Shown piece by piece: positions 48,567 to 58,491 of a stretch of 64,000 nucleotides of DNA (its first letter is position 1; each line of letters begins with the position of its first letter). This DNA is from Massilia sp. W12 (GTDB lineage: Bacteria; Pseudomonadota; Gammaproteobacteria; Burkholderiales; Burkholderiaceae_D), in the NCBI RefSeq assembly GCF_037300705.1, contig NZ_CP147776.1, positions 3,720,001 through 3,784,000 of the forward strand, given 5' to 3'. The notes under the pieces were generated by a model. It worked only from the letters and a program-made list of their open reading frames with translations, was not told where the DNA came from and did no database searches. The translations under genes were made by a program, and so were the position numbers.

Positions 48567-51497
48567 ATGAATCTATCCCTGCACTACCGCCTGGCGCGCC
48601 GCGCCTGGCTCTTGCTGAGCACAGCGCTGCTGAGCGCCTGCGGCGGCGGCGGCGGCACGCCTGCACCCGCGCCGACCCAGTTATTGAGCGGCAAAACCGA
48701 ATTTGTCTCGGCCCGTCCCAATTCCAGCATCAACGCCGATCTGATGACCATGCAAAGCGCCACCGCCAATGCCAGCGCGAATGCGCGCAAGGTGGAGGAA
48801 GGCGATATCTATCGCGTGTTGGACGATGGCAAAACCATTGTGAATCTGAACCAGCATCGCGGCTTGCAAGTGATCGATATCGCCAATCCGGCGCAACCGA
48901 AAATACTGGGCCGCTTAGCCCTGCCCGGCAACCCGGTGGAAATGTATCGCCAGGGTGAGAAATTGTACGTCTTGCAAAACAATTGGCAGGAATACCGCCG
49001 CCTGCGCCAGGACGGCAAAGAAAGCCTGGAAAATTATGCCGGCGGCGCCCTGCTGGTGATTGACATCAGCCAGCGCACTGCGCCCAGACAGCTGCAAAGT
49101 GTGCGCATGCCGGGCTATATCCAGACTTCGCGCTTAGCCAGCGGTGCGGGACAGAGCGCGCTGTACGTGGCGGCGTTTCAATATGCCGCCGCGCCGGGCA
49201 GCATCGGCGGGATGCAAATCACAAACGGTGAACAAGCCGTATTGCAAAGTTTTGCGCTTGACGCAAATGGCTTGCTGCAGGAAAAAAGCCGCCTGAATTT
49301 GAGCGGCTACCTGCAAGTCTTGCAAGCCAATGGCGAACGCCTGCTGGCGGCGCGGCTTGATTTCGCCACGCAAAGCAGCCAGATCAGCCTGATTGATATT
49401 TCGCGCGCAGACGGCGTGATGAGCGCCGGCGGCGTGGTCACGGCCAAGGGCATGGTGACACACAAGCGGCAATTGCATATTCAGGATGGGATTTTGCGGG
49501 TGGTCTCGGCGCGCACTGCCGGCCTGCCGGAAAACCATGTGCAGACCTTTGACATCAGCAATCTGGCCGCGCCCAAGGCAGTCGATGCCAAAACCTTTGG
49601 CGCCGGACAAAGCCTGTTCGCCACCACCTTCTTGCCCGACCGCGCCTTCTTTGTCACCTATCTGCGGCAAGATCCATTCCACAGTTTTTCGATTTCGCCC
49701 GGGGGCGTCTTGCGCGAAGAAGCCGAGTTTGTGGTCTCCGGCTGGAATGATTTCTTCGCTCCGGTGAACAATCATCAGCAATTGATAGGGATAGGCGTCA
49801 ACGACGCCAATAACAAGCGCAAGCTGGCGCTGAGTCTGTACGACATCCGCCAACTGAACAATCCGAATCCGCTGTTAATGCGCGCCGAAGTTGAACTCGA
49901 TTCTGCCTGGAGCAACGCGAACTGGGACGATAAAGCCTTCAGCGTGCTGGAAAACGCCGCCAATGTGCTGGCCGCCGATGGCGTGACGCGCGAAACCGGC
50001 TTGGCGCTGCTGCCTTTTTCCGGCTGGAATACGGCTGCGCAAACCTATCAACACGGGGTGCAGATCTTCAGCTTTTCCGCCACCACCCTGAGCAAACGCG
50101 GGGTGATGCTGACCAATGAGCAGGCCGAGCGCAGTTTTATGCCGCAAAGCGCGCAGCCGCTGGCGGCGGCCTTGTCGCACACCGGACTGGCCCTGTTTGA
50201 CGCCAGCAACCCGAATCACCCCGTGGCGCGCGGCAGCTTGTCATTGGCGCGCAATATCAGCCAATTCAGCGTCATCGGTCAAACCGGCGTGCGCTATCAC
50301 GCGCGCAGCCGGAGCTGGGGCAGCGCCGCCAATCCGGGGCGCGATCAGTTGGAGCTGGTTCAAGCGGCTCAGGCAGGTCAGGTGGACAGCGCCGCAGCAC
50401 TGTCGGTAATCGAAGTCGCGCCGCAATCCACCATCCACAATGCCGGCGGCAAGCTGGCCGTGTTGCACACCGAAGTCAGCCCCGCCAGCACGGCGCAAAA
50501 CCGCAAGGTCCTGGTCTCGCTGACCCTGTTTGATGTCAGCAATCCGGCCCAGCCGCGTGAATTGGGCCGCCTGCTGAATCAGGAAATTTCGCTCGCCGCC
50601 TCACCCTATATTCTGGACTGCATGAGCGTGGATATCTGCGGCGGCGTGACTCTGGATGTGCGCGTGATCGGCGACGCCATCTTGCTGGCCGGACGCCGCG
50701 CGCACAGCGAGGGCGTGGGCGAAGCAAGCCGCCATTGGCAAAGCTATGAGATTTCAGTCATCGATTTGCGCAATCCTGCGGCGCCGCTCATGCTGCCAGA
50801 TAAGATCATCTCGGCGGCGGATCAGGAAGCGGTCACGCTGCACACCGACGGCGCCATGCTGTGGCTGAATTACCGCAAAAACGAGCGCGCCGACGCCGCC
50901 GGCATGCCGCAAGCCAAATACTGGCTGCAACGGTATGACTTCAGCACCCCGCAATGGCGCAAAGTGGGACAGGATGTGAATCTGCCGGGGGAATTGGCAG
51001 GCGTCGCCGGGAATCAGTTATACAGCAAGGATTTTCATTGGAGCGGCGGACAAATCGAACAGTCGCTGAATCAATCGACCTTGCAAGGCGATCTGGCGTA
51101 TTTGCAAGCCAGCTTGCGCAACAGCGGACAAAGCTGGCATGAGATTGCGCTGGATGGCGCGCGCGTGCTGGCCAGCGGCTATCGCAATGCGCAGGCGGGC
51201 AAGCCCTCGGTCGAGGTGTACACCGTGCAAAACAAGGCCTTTGTGCTGGAAAACACAATCGCGCCGCCGAGCTGGACCAGCTTGCGCTATGCCAAAGACG
51301 GCAAGCTCTTGCTCAGCGATTGGTATGGGGTTTTGCTGTTTGACTACAGCCAAAGCAACCAAGCCTATGCGCAAGCCTGGCATGCCGGCGCCGGCTATAA
51401 CGGCTTGAGCGTGCACAATAATCAAGTCTATCTGCCGGCGGGCTTGGGCGGCATCGTCCAATTTGATTTGCAAAGCGCCAATCTGAACGCGCCCTGA
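48567..51497 (+). CDS. beta-propeller domain-containing lipoprotein
   Basis: This is a 976-residue exported protein. The N-terminus has a hydrophobic stretch ending in the lipobox LLSAC (Cys about residue 26), followed by a Gly/Pro tether. The mature part carries LVIVD-type propeller repeats (GLQVIDIANPAQPKILG, ALLVIDISQRTAPRQL, VSLTLFDVSNPAQPREL) typical of secreted C-terminal beta-propeller proteins. GGAG at 48557-48560 supports the ATG at 48567 over three earlier in-frame starts. No enzymatic motif is seen; a scaffold or binding function at the cell surface is inference. A strong stem-loop follows. Confidence 0.84.
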   Translation: MNLSLHYRLARRAWLLLSTALLSACGGGGGTPAPAPTQLLSGKTEFVSARPNSSINADLMTMQSATANASANARKVEEGDIYRVLDDGKTIVNLNQHRGLQVIDIANPAQPKILGRLALPGNPVEMYRQGEKLYVLQNNWQEYRRLRQDGKESLENYAGGALLVIDISQRTAPRQLQSVRMPGYIQTSRLASGAGQSALYVAAFQYAAAPGSIGGMQITNGEQAVLQSFALDANGLLQEKSRLNLSGYLQVLQANGERLLAARLDFATQSSQISLIDISRADGVMSAGGVVTAKGMVTHKRQLHIQDGILRVVSARTAGLPENHVQTFDISNLAAPKAVDAKTFGAGQSLFATTFLPDRAFFVTYLRQDPFHSFSISPGGVLREEAEFVVSGWNDFFAPVNNHQQLIGIGVNDANNKRKLALSLYDIRQLNNPNPLLMRAEVELDSAWSNANWDDKAFSVLENAANVLAADGVTRETGLALLPFSGWNTAAQTYQHGVQIFSFSATTLSKRGVMLTNEQAERSFMPQSAQPLAAALSHTGLALFDASNPNHPVARGSLSLARNISQFSVIGQTGVRYHARSRSWGSAANPGRDQLELVQAAQAGQVDSAAALSVIEVAPQSTIHNAGGKLAVLHTEVSPASTAQNRKVLVSLTLFDVSNPAQPRELGRLLNQEISLAASPYILDCMSVDICGGVTLDVRVIGDAILLAGRRAHSEGVGEASRHWQSYEISVIDLRNPAAPLMLPDKIISAADQEAVTLHTDGAMLWLNYRKNERADAAGMPQAKYWLQRYDFSTPQWRKVGQDVNLPGELAGVAGNQLYSKDFHWSGGQIEQSLNQSTLQGDLAYLQASLRNSGQSWHEIALDGARVLASGYRNAQAGKPSVEVYTVQNKAFVLENTIAPPSWTSLRYAKDGKLLLSDWYGVLLFDYSQSNQAYAQAWHAGAGYNGLSVHNNQVYLPAGLGGIVQFDLQSANLNAP

Positions 51498-51500
51498 AAC

Positions 51501-51541
51501 AGCGCAGCGCCGCCGCCAAAAAACAGCGGCGGCGCTGCGCT
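51501..51541. terminator. perfect 16-bp stem-loop between convergent genes
   Basis: Left arm 51501-51516 and right arm 51526-51541 are perfectly complementary (16 bp, G+C-rich), with the 9-base loop CAAAAAACA. There is no T-run after either arm, so it may stop or protect transcripts without being a canonical terminator. It separates the propeller lipoprotein and the Zn-PLC-like gene. Confidence 0.6.
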
Positions 51542-51569
51542 CATGATGGCGGCCCTCAGCCGCCCATGC

Positions 51570-54500
51570 TTACATATTGCAGCGCGTGCCGCCGCACAGA
51601 CTTTCAAATGAAAGACTGAGGTTGGTTTTGGCGCTTTGCCCTGCCGCATCAATCACGGTCACTTCAAACGCAGCCTGAGCAGTTTCTTCCACCCCCAGAT
51701 AACGCGACACGGTCGCCCCGCCTTGCGTATTGTTTTCCACTGTAAAGCCGGGATCGCCACCGGTTTGCCGCCATTGCAGCGTGTAAGGTGGATTCGAGCC
51801 TTGAATCAGCGGCGCCACCACGCGGCTGGCGGTACCCCGGAACGGCGCGTTTGCGCCACGGAAAGTGGCATGGATATGCGGCTGCGCAAAGGAAATCTGC
51901 GGCGCCGGGCCATAGGTTTTCAGCACCACTTGTTGCGTCGCGTTGCCGCCCGGACCGCTGGCGGTCAGCACGCAAGTCGAGGGATAGCCGACCCAGGCCG
52001 CCTGCGTCACAATCGGCAAACCGCCTTGCGCCACCGGCGTCAGCACGCCGCTGCCGGCAAACCCTGTGCCGCTGGCGCTGCATTGATACGCCAGGCTGGT
52101 GGCGTGCGCAGTGCTCCAATTCAGTTGCAGACTTTGCCCCACCAGCGCGCCGCCCGGCAATAAGGTGGCGTATACAGAAGGCGCCACTTGCGGCGCGCTG
52201 AAGCTGACATTCACATCACGGCTGCTCACATGTCCCTGGCCATCTTTGACGCTGACGCGCCAGACCTCCGCCACGCTTTCACCGCTGCCCAGCATCACGC
52301 TGAAGGTGGCTTGCTGGCCGCCGCTGACGCTGATGCGGTTGCCCGAGACGCGCGACCAGGCGAAGCTGTAATTACCCGAGCCGCCGCTGGGTGACACGTT
52401 GATCACGGCGCTGCCGGCGCCGGGGGCCGGCAGGCTGACGTTAATCGCATTGCTGCTCAAAGCCAGTTGCACCCCGGCGCTGGCCGGCACGGTGCTCAGG
52501 CTGTGCGTGAACTCGGTCTGACCGCTTGGGCCGCTGGCTGTCCATACGCAGTTGGAAGGATTGCCGACCCAGGCCGCTGACGCCACCCCGCTGATGCTGC
52601 CGCTGGCGGCCAGGCTGGCAGTGCCGCTGAAACCGCCGGCGCCGGAAGAACAGCGATAGCTGACTTGCGCGGCTTGCGGACTGCTCCAGCTGACGCTGAA
52701 AGGCTGACCGGCGACCAGGGTTTGCGGTTCAATCTGCACGCGCAAGCCAGGCCCGGCATTGCTCTTGCAAGTCGAGTCGAATTGATCATCCGGGAAGGGC
52801 CAGGCGGCGCAGGGACGGTAAGGATAAGTCGGCGGCAAAATCTGGCTCATACCGATTTCCGCCGCCACCTCCATGCCGGGCGAGAGCGGGCCGATGAAGA
52901 GCGCGCGGAACAGGCTGTCGCGCGCCTCCGCCCGCCACGGCGCAAAACCCTGCGCGCTGGCGTAGGACGGCGTGGCGCGGTAGTTATAGCCCAAGGCATT
53001 CGGGCGCGGCGGCGGGTTGTGCATCCATTGATGATTACCGTCCAGATTGGTGAGGGCGCCGGCCAGAATGTTTTCGGTTTCGGCAAACACCGGCTTGCCA
53101 TCGCTGCCATTGCCGACCCCGGCTTGCTGCGCCAATTGCTGCAAGCCGGCTTTATCCAACAGCGCCAGCTTGGCCAGCAGCACCGAGTTGTAAACAGCGG
53201 CAAAGCGCTGCGGATCAAAATAACTGCCATTGCTGACATACATTTCCGCCCGCGCCCGCGCGGCCATATCGCCAATCATGATCAAATTCTTGCCGCTGGC
53301 GTCGCTCTTGCTGAAATACGCATTCAGGGTGTTGTCATCCATATCGCGGTGGAACAGGGTGAGCAAATCACGCACATCCTGCGGCAACATATCTTCAACT
53401 TTTTTCGCTACCGCATCCTTGACCTGCTCCTTGGCCTGTTGCACCAATTCATCGCGCAGCTTGCGGATGTCGGAAGGCGAAGGCAGGCCCAGCAAATCGC
53501 CGGCATAGTTCAAGTCATCCGCCAGTTTCACCAGACGGTCAGCGGCCCAAAACGCATCCTGCGCGGCATTGCGGATTTCGCAGCCCGACACTTCACGCGG
53601 CAAACCCATGATGCTCAGATGGTAGCAATCAAACCAAGTGCGCAATGGCGCCAGCACATCCGAACGGTTGGTGGTGTTGAGCATGGATTGGGTGGTGGCT
53701 TTGACATATTCCCGCATCGCCACGTCGATATCATTGCGCCAGCCCAGCAAAGCGCTCTTGATAGGCGAAGTGGTTTGTCCCATGCGCTGGCCAAAGTCGA
53801 TATGCGCATTGGTGATGATGACAAGCAGGTTTTCAGTCTTCTTGGCGGTGTCGCGCAAGGCCACAGCGGTGGCCAGCAAACGCTCCTGGCGCGCTTTGAG
53901 GGTGGCGTTCAAGCTGGTCAGCGCCTGACGCACCAGATTATTGATGCGGTCTAATTCCTCATTGCTTTTTTTACAGGCGTAGTGGCCGACCGGATCCAGA
54001 TATTTATTCGGACAAGGCAGTAAATTGCGCAATTCCTTTTCTTTATTGAGGATATCGATATGCGCCTGCGCCACTTGGGCATTGATATCGATCAAGGCTT
54101 GCGTGGCGTTTTTCATTTCGCGGAACACCGCATTGTCCAGGCGCTGCGCCAGGGTATTGATGTCATTCGCCAGCGCTTGCACATTGTCTTCGCCGCGCTG
54201 GATTTTGGGGATGATTTCATTCGCCTTGGCCACAATCGCCTGCGCGTTTTTGGTGGACAGATCCACCCCCCAATACGATGCGAAAATGCGCAAGACCTGG
54301 GCGTCGATTTTTTCCCAGGCCGGATTTTTCGCCGCCGCATCCACCGTTTTGCGCAGCTGGTGATAAGCCCACAAATGACGGCTGGTGGGCAGCTTGGCGT
54401 ATTGCTGCTGCACCACATCGTTCATCACCAGGGTCTCGCTGACAAAGCTGCCATAGCCATTGCCGGGTTTGAGCAAATCAACCGGCGCGCCCAGCATGCG

Positions 54501-55052
54501 CCCGGTATGGTCTTGCAGCGGCGGCGTATAGCGCGAGATAAACGCCTCCAGCGCCAAATGGCGTTGCTCGACCAGGGTTTCATCTTTCAATTCAAAGATG
54601 TCGCCAGCGTATTGATTGACATACGTGTGCGCAAACATATCGCCCGCCGCATGTCCCAGATAACCATAGCTGTAGGCTTTGCCCAGCGCATGGTTACGCG
54701 AATTGTCGAGCAAAAACTGCATCCAGTTATCGGCTTTCCAGCCATTTTCCAGACCGGGATGCATCACAGTCTGGCCAACCAGCACGTCCGGCGCCACGTC
54801 CGGCCCGAGGTGGCCGAGCAGGTATTCGGTTTTATTCGCCAGGATGGCGTTTTTGACATCCGCCGGCACATCCAGATTGAGCGCACGGCCTTTGATTTTG
54901 ACGCTGATCTTGCCGTCATCGGCCAAATCATTAATCACTTGCTGACCGATCCACAGATGGGTATCCAGCTTGAAAGCGTGGGCCCCGCTCATCAGCGACA
55001 GGCCAAGCATGAGGGGAAGAATACGACGTTTGAAACGGGGTTGACTGCGCAT
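51570..55052 (-). CDS. exported zinc-dependent phospholipase C-like protein with C-terminal Ig/PKD-like modules
   Basis: This is an 1160-residue protein with a signal peptide (about 1-26, AHA/FK). Residues about 30-230 match the zinc-dependent phospholipase C fold: DTHLWIGQQVINDL (His32), EYLLGHLGPDVAPDV, YLGHAAGDMFAHTYVNQYAGD. A long helical region (about 240-640) follows, then a domain rich in aromatic residues, then three strand-rich Ig/PKD-like modules from about 770 to the end (SWSSPQAAQVSYRCSS, NWSTAHATSLAYQCSA), each with a Cys pair. Secretion and possible lipid or nucleotide hydrolysis follow from the family; activity is unproven. Confidence 0.82.
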   Translation of the reverse strand: MRSQPRFKRRILPLMLGLSLMSGAHAFKLDTHLWIGQQVINDLADDGKISVKIKGRALNLDVPADVKNAILANKTEYLLGHLGPDVAPDVLVGQTVMHPGLENGWKADNWMQFLLDNSRNHALGKAYSYGYLGHAAGDMFAHTYVNQYAGDIFELKDETLVEQRHLALEAFISRYTPPLQDHTGRMLGAPVDLLKPGNGYGSFVSETLVMNDVVQQQYAKLPTSRHLWAYHQLRKTVDAAAKNPAWEKIDAQVLRIFASYWGVDLSTKNAQAIVAKANEIIPKIQRGEDNVQALANDINTLAQRLDNAVFREMKNATQALIDINAQVAQAHIDILNKEKELRNLLPCPNKYLDPVGHYACKKSNEELDRINNLVRQALTSLNATLKARQERLLATAVALRDTAKKTENLLVIITNAHIDFGQRMGQTTSPIKSALLGWRNDIDVAMREYVKATTQSMLNTTNRSDVLAPLRTWFDCYHLSIMGLPREVSGCEIRNAAQDAFWAADRLVKLADDLNYAGDLLGLPSPSDIRKLRDELVQQAKEQVKDAVAKKVEDMLPQDVRDLLTLFHRDMDDNTLNAYFSKSDASGKNLIMIGDMAARARAEMYVSNGSYFDPQRFAAVYNSVLLAKLALLDKAGLQQLAQQAGVGNGSDGKPVFAETENILAGALTNLDGNHQWMHNPPPRPNALGYNYRATPSYASAQGFAPWRAEARDSLFRALFIGPLSPGMEVAAEIGMSQILPPTYPYRPCAAWPFPDDQFDSTCKSNAGPGLRVQIEPQTLVAGQPFSVSWSSPQAAQVSYRCSSGAGGFSGTASLAASGSISGVASAAWVGNPSNCVWTASGPSGQTEFTHSLSTVPASAGVQLALSSNAINVSLPAPGAGSAVINVSPSGGSGNYSFAWSRVSGNRISVSGGQQATFSVMLGSGESVAEVWRVSVKDGQGHVSSRDVNVSFSAPQVAPSVYATLLPGGALVGQSLQLNWSTAHATSLAYQCSASGTGFAGSGVLTPVAQGGLPIVTQAAWVGYPSTCVLTASGPGGNATQQVVLKTYGPAPQISFAQPHIHATFRGANAPFRGTASRVVAPLIQGSNPPYTLQWRQTGGDPGFTVENNTQGGATVSRYLGVEETAQAAFEVTVIDAAGQSAKTNLSLSFESLCGGTRCNM

Positions 55053-55329
55053 TGCTGACTTTCATGTATAAACAAATGGGCGCGGCACTGGATGTGCGGC
55101 GCAGAAGCGGCGTGCGGGACGCCCTGATCATTGGGGGAAAGCGCGCCGGCAGGCCGGCTGTCTGGCCGTGAGCGCGCAGCGGCGCTTGCGACATGCTTGC
55201 GCCTGATACAACTGGATACAAGTCTAGCATAGCAGGCTGGCAAATCCGGCATGCCCCGCCCTGCCCTGCGCCATGCACAGCGATTCTGGGCGATAATACG
55301 TTTTTCGTCTGTCTGATTCCGCACCCGCC

Positions 55330-56040
55330 ATGTCTGTCGCCAGCCCATCTTCCGCCAGCGCTTCGCTGGAAGAACGCATTCTTGATCTCTTGCCGCAAAC
55401 CCAATGCACCAAATGTGGTTATGAAGGCTGTCGCCCGTATGCGGCGGCGATTGCCAAGGGCGAGGCGGCGATCAACCAATGTCCGCCCGGCGGCAGCCAG
55501 GGCATTGCGCGGCTGGCGCAGTTGCTGGGACGGCCGGTGATTGCCTTGAACCCGGAGAATGGGGTGGCGCGCAGCCGCCCGGTGGCGCTGATTGATGAAA
55601 AGCAGTGCATAGGCTGCACCCTGTGCATCCAGGCTTGCCCGGTGGATGCTATTGTCGGCGCGGCCAAGCTGATGCACACGGTATTGCCGGATGTGTGCAC
55701 CGGCTGTGACTTATGCGTCGCGCCCTGCCCGGTGGATTGCATCACGATGGAAGCGCGCAGCGATGTGCCGGCCCAGGCCAGCGGCTGGGATGTCTGGTCG
55801 CCGGACCTGGCGCAAGCCGCACGCACGCGTTACGAAGCGCGCCAGGCGCGCTTATTGCGTGAGAAAAAAGAAAACGAGGCGCGCCTGGCGGCCAAGGCGG
55901 TGGCCAAGCTGGCGGCGGTGGAGCAGGAACAGCCGGTGAATGAAGCCGAAGCCGCTGAAAAAGCGCGCAAACGCGCCATCATCGAAGCCGCCCTGGCGCG
56001 CGCCCGCGCCAAGCAAGCCAAGCCGGAAGGGGAAGCATGA
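55330..56040 (+). CDS. RnfB-like electron transport ferredoxin
   Basis: This 236-residue iron-sulfur protein has an N-terminal Fe-S domain (CTKCGYEGC .. CPPGG, about 27-52) as in RnfB/RsxB, then two ferredoxin motifs [12 protein letters not shown] (about 94-105) and [12 protein letters not shown] (about 124-135). The membrane helix that starts true RnfB proteins is missing, and the C-terminal 80 residues form a charged Ala/Lys/Glu coil. It overlaps nth by 4 bases (ATGA). No rnfACDGE genes are near, so it is probably a soluble ferredoxin. Confidence 0.88.
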   Translation: MSVASPSSASASLEERILDLLPQTQCTKCGYEGCRPYAAAIAKGEAAINQCPPGGSQGIARLAQLLGRPVIALNPENGVARSRPVALIDEKQCIGCTLCIQACPVDAIVGAAKLMHTVLPDVCTGCDLCVAPCPVDCITMEARSDVPAQASGWDVWSPDLAQAARTRYEARQARLLREKKENEARLAAKAVAKLAAVEQEQPVNEAEAAEKARKRAIIEAALARARAKQAKPEGEA

Positions 56041-56684
56041 ATAAGCAAAGCCGCCATGTCTTGTACTCCCGTCTGCGCGCGGCGATGCCGGCCCCGACCA
56101 CTGAGCTGGAATACGCCACCCCGTTTCAACTCTTGATTGCGGTCTTGCTCTCAGCCCAGGCCACCGATGTCTCGGTCAACAAAGCCACGCGCAAGCTGTA
56201 TCCGCTGGCCGGCGATGCGGCAGCGATGTATGCGCTGGGGGTGGAAGGCTTGACGCCCTATATTCAGACCATAGGCTTATACCGCACCAAGGCCAAGAAT
56301 GTGATTGAGACTTGCCGCATCCTGCTGGAGCAGCACGGCGGCGCCGTGCCGCGCAGCCGCGAAGCGCTGGAAGCCCTGCCCGGCGTGGGCCGCAAAACAG
56401 CCAATGTGGTGTTGAATACCGCCTTTGGCGAACCGACGATTGCGGTGGACACGCATATTTTCCGCGTCTCCAACCGCACCGGCCTGGCGCCGGGCAAGAA
56501 TGTTGATCAGGTCGAGGAAAAACTGTTAAAAGTGACGCCCGCCGAATTCAAGCAAGACGCCCACCATTGGCTGATTTTGCATGGCCGCTACACTTGCGTG
56601 GCGCGCAAACCCAAGTGCTGGAATTGCGTGCTGGCGGATATTTGCGATTTCAAGGACAAGACGCCGGCCCCGGCGGATGCCTGA
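56037..56684 (+). CDS. nth: endonuclease III (DNA glycosylase/AP lyase)
   Basis: This 215-residue enzyme removes oxidised pyrimidines in base-excision repair. The helix-hairpin-helix [13 protein letters not shown] carries the catalytic Lys, the catalytic Asp is in [13 protein letters not shown], and the C-terminal [4Fe-4S] motif is Cys-x6-Cys-x2-Cys-x5-Cys ([17 protein letters not shown]). The gene overlaps the RnfB-like ferredoxin gene; this pairing is common in betaproteobacteria, and the ferredoxin may interact with or load the cluster. Confidence 0.96.
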   Translation: MNKQSRHVLYSRLRAAMPAPTTELEYATPFQLLIAVLLSAQATDVSVNKATRKLYPLAGDAAAMYALGVEGLTPYIQTIGLYRTKAKNVIETCRILLEQHGGAVPRSREALEALPGVGRKTANVVLNTAFGEPTIAVDTHIFRVSNRTGLAPGKNVDQVEEKLLKVTPAEFKQDAHHWLILHGRYTCVARKPKCWNCVLADICDFKDKTPAPADA

Positions 56685-56724
56685 TTAAGAGGCCGCAACA
56701 GCCGTCCTGTGATGCAGCCATGTG

Positions 56725-58116
56725 TCACTGACGCAAGCTGAAATTGGTCAAACCATTGCGTTCCGCTTCGCTCAATCCCTGCAACATCAAATCATCGCGC
56801 ACATTGCTCAAAGCCTGCACGCGCGCTTCCAGATTCAAGGCTTCGCCTTGTTCCGCCTGCAAGGCAAAATGCATCACGCGCGCCACTTCGCCCGGTTGCA
56901 GACTGAGTTGCCAGACATAGGAAAGCGCGCCATCGCTGCTGATTGTCACTTGCGGGGTAAGGCCGGCGTGACCGGCAAACACATGGCCTTGCAAACGCCG
57001 CCCTGCCGAAATCGCGTAACGCTGCGCGCTTTGCTCAGGATCGCGCAAAAGTTGCAAACCGCCCTGTTTCACCGCCAGCTTGCCTTGCACTTCGAGGCTT
57101 ACTTCCTGCGCTTGCGGGCTGATGTTTTTCACGCTCTCAATATAGCGCACCCAATTGCCGGAACTGGGCGCAAACACCTGGCGCGCCACTTCCAAGGCGC
57201 CGCGCTGCAAACTTTCTGCTCGCAACTCGCGTCCCTGCTGCAACAGGCGCGCAGCCGGCAAGGCCGGCATCGGCTGACCATTTAACAAGAGGGTGTAGCA
57301 ACTTTCATGGCTGCCCGGGCCAAGCGCCGCATCATTCAAGGCCAGGCTGGCGTCAAAATGCAATTGCCAGCCGGCATCCGTCGGCAGCGATAAGGGTAAG
57401 GCGCGGCTGTCGCCAAGTGTTAATTGCACTTGGCGGGTTTGTCCCTGCACGCTGTGCAATTCACGCTGCGCCAAAATCCCTTCTTTGCCGGCGACAATCC
57501 GCATCTGTCCCGCCATCAGACGGGTGAATTTGAATTGCCCACGCGCATCCGCATTCACGCTGCGCCGCATCACGCCGACATCCGAATAAACCTGCTTGGA
57601 ATACAACTCCACCCGCGCATACGGGGCTGGTTTGCCATTTTGCAGGACCACGCCCTCGACCGTGGCCTCGGCTGGCGGCAATTGCAGATCCGCATGCAGG
57701 CTGCGCCCGCCTTCCGGCATCTCAGTTTGTTGCAAAACCAGGGCATGGGTGCGCGGATCGCGCGCCACGATTTCCAGCGCGCCGCCGGGCAGTTCTTCAA
57801 AATGGTAGCGTCCCTGTGCATCGCTGCGCACCATGCGGCTGGCGTGCATATTGCGGGTGCGCGCAAACACTTCGGCAAACGGGGCCGGACGCCCGTTGGC
57901 GTCGCGCACCACACCATACAAGCTGGCGGCGCGCACTTCTTCCTGTGTTTGCGATTCGTCTTCTTCTTCACTGAATGCCGGCAGCGGCGCACTCAGTCCG
58001 AGCGACAGGCAGCAGACCGACAGCAGCGCCGGCAGACAATTGTTGCCGGTATGAGTGACTGTGTGGCGCGGGGTTTGGCGATTGATCCGGTGTGTCTTGA
58101 ATTTATCAAAAATCAT
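56725..58116 (-). CDS. exported carboxypeptidase-regulatory-like domain protein
   Basis: This is a 463-residue protein. An unusually late hydrophobic segment (about 29-48, LPALLSVCCLSLGLSAPLPA) could be the export signal. Two CarboxypepD_reg-like Ig domains follow: SLYGVVRDANGRPAPFAEVFART (about 65-140) and ATVEGVVLQNGKPAPYARVELY (about 150-225). The last 230 residues contain strands and Gln-rich segments with no recognised motif. The frame is open to 58197; the ATG at 58114-58116 is preferred. It is convergent with nth. Confidence 0.7.
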   Translation of the reverse strand: MIFDKFKTHRINRQTPRHTVTHTGNNCLPALLSVCCLSLGLSAPLPAFSEEEDESQTQEEVRAASLYGVVRDANGRPAPFAEVFARTRNMHASRMVRSDAQGRYHFEELPGGALEIVARDPRTHALVLQQTEMPEGGRSLHADLQLPPAEATVEGVVLQNGKPAPYARVELYSKQVYSDVGVMRRSVNADARGQFKFTRLMAGQMRIVAGKEGILAQRELHSVQGQTRQVQLTLGDSRALPLSLPTDAGWQLHFDASLALNDAALGPGSHESCYTLLLNGQPMPALPAARLLQQGRELRAESLQRGALEVARQVFAPSSGNWVRYIESVKNISPQAQEVSLEVQGKLAVKQGGLQLLRDPEQSAQRYAISAGRRLQGHVFAGHAGLTPQVTISSDGALSYVWQLSLQPGEVARVMHFALQAEQGEALNLEARVQALSNVRDDLMLQGLSEAERNGLTNFSLRQ

Positions 58117-58491
58117 CTGGCGAACCCATGCAGCAGGCTTGGCTTGTGACCAGCCTTGAATTGTTATAAAGGGTGTGCGTCGGGAATGTTTACGCAACAG
58201 TTCCAGTCCGTTGCGCTGGCCTCCGAATACAGTCGCACTGCGTGCAACCGTGTTCTAGACGCCTGTTATCAGAAGTGGCGTGCGCACCATGTTTGTGACA
58301 GGTGCGCCGCTGCATGCTTGCAGCATGCCATCAATGATGTTGTTTTTGTTGCAAGTGTGTGGCAAAACTGTCACATTCATCGTTTTTTATCTTCTTTCGT
58401 CAAAAAAGCGAGCGTTCACTCGAGGGCAGCGGCATCTTACCATATTTCCATACAGCAATCATTGCTTAGAAGAAAGCCTCCAGCAACTGTG
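58117..58491. other. 375-base intergenic region
   Basis: Both flanking genes are on the minus strand. It contains a short inverted repeat GCATGC/GCATGC at 58312-58328 and AT-rich patches near 58340-58400, but no convincing ORF or RNA gene. Confidence 0.45.

Noticed and set aside
52665-53954. 429-codon plus-strand frame opposite the Zn-PLC-like gene.
   Set aside because: The composition is that of a shadow frame (Arg/His/Gln-rich) and the minus-strand gene has a signal peptide and metal-binding motifs.
57424-58149. 241-codon plus-strand frame opposite the carboxypeptidase-regulatory-like gene.
   Set aside because: The minus-strand frame shows two recognisable CarboxypepD_reg-like domains; the plus frame is His/Arg-rich.
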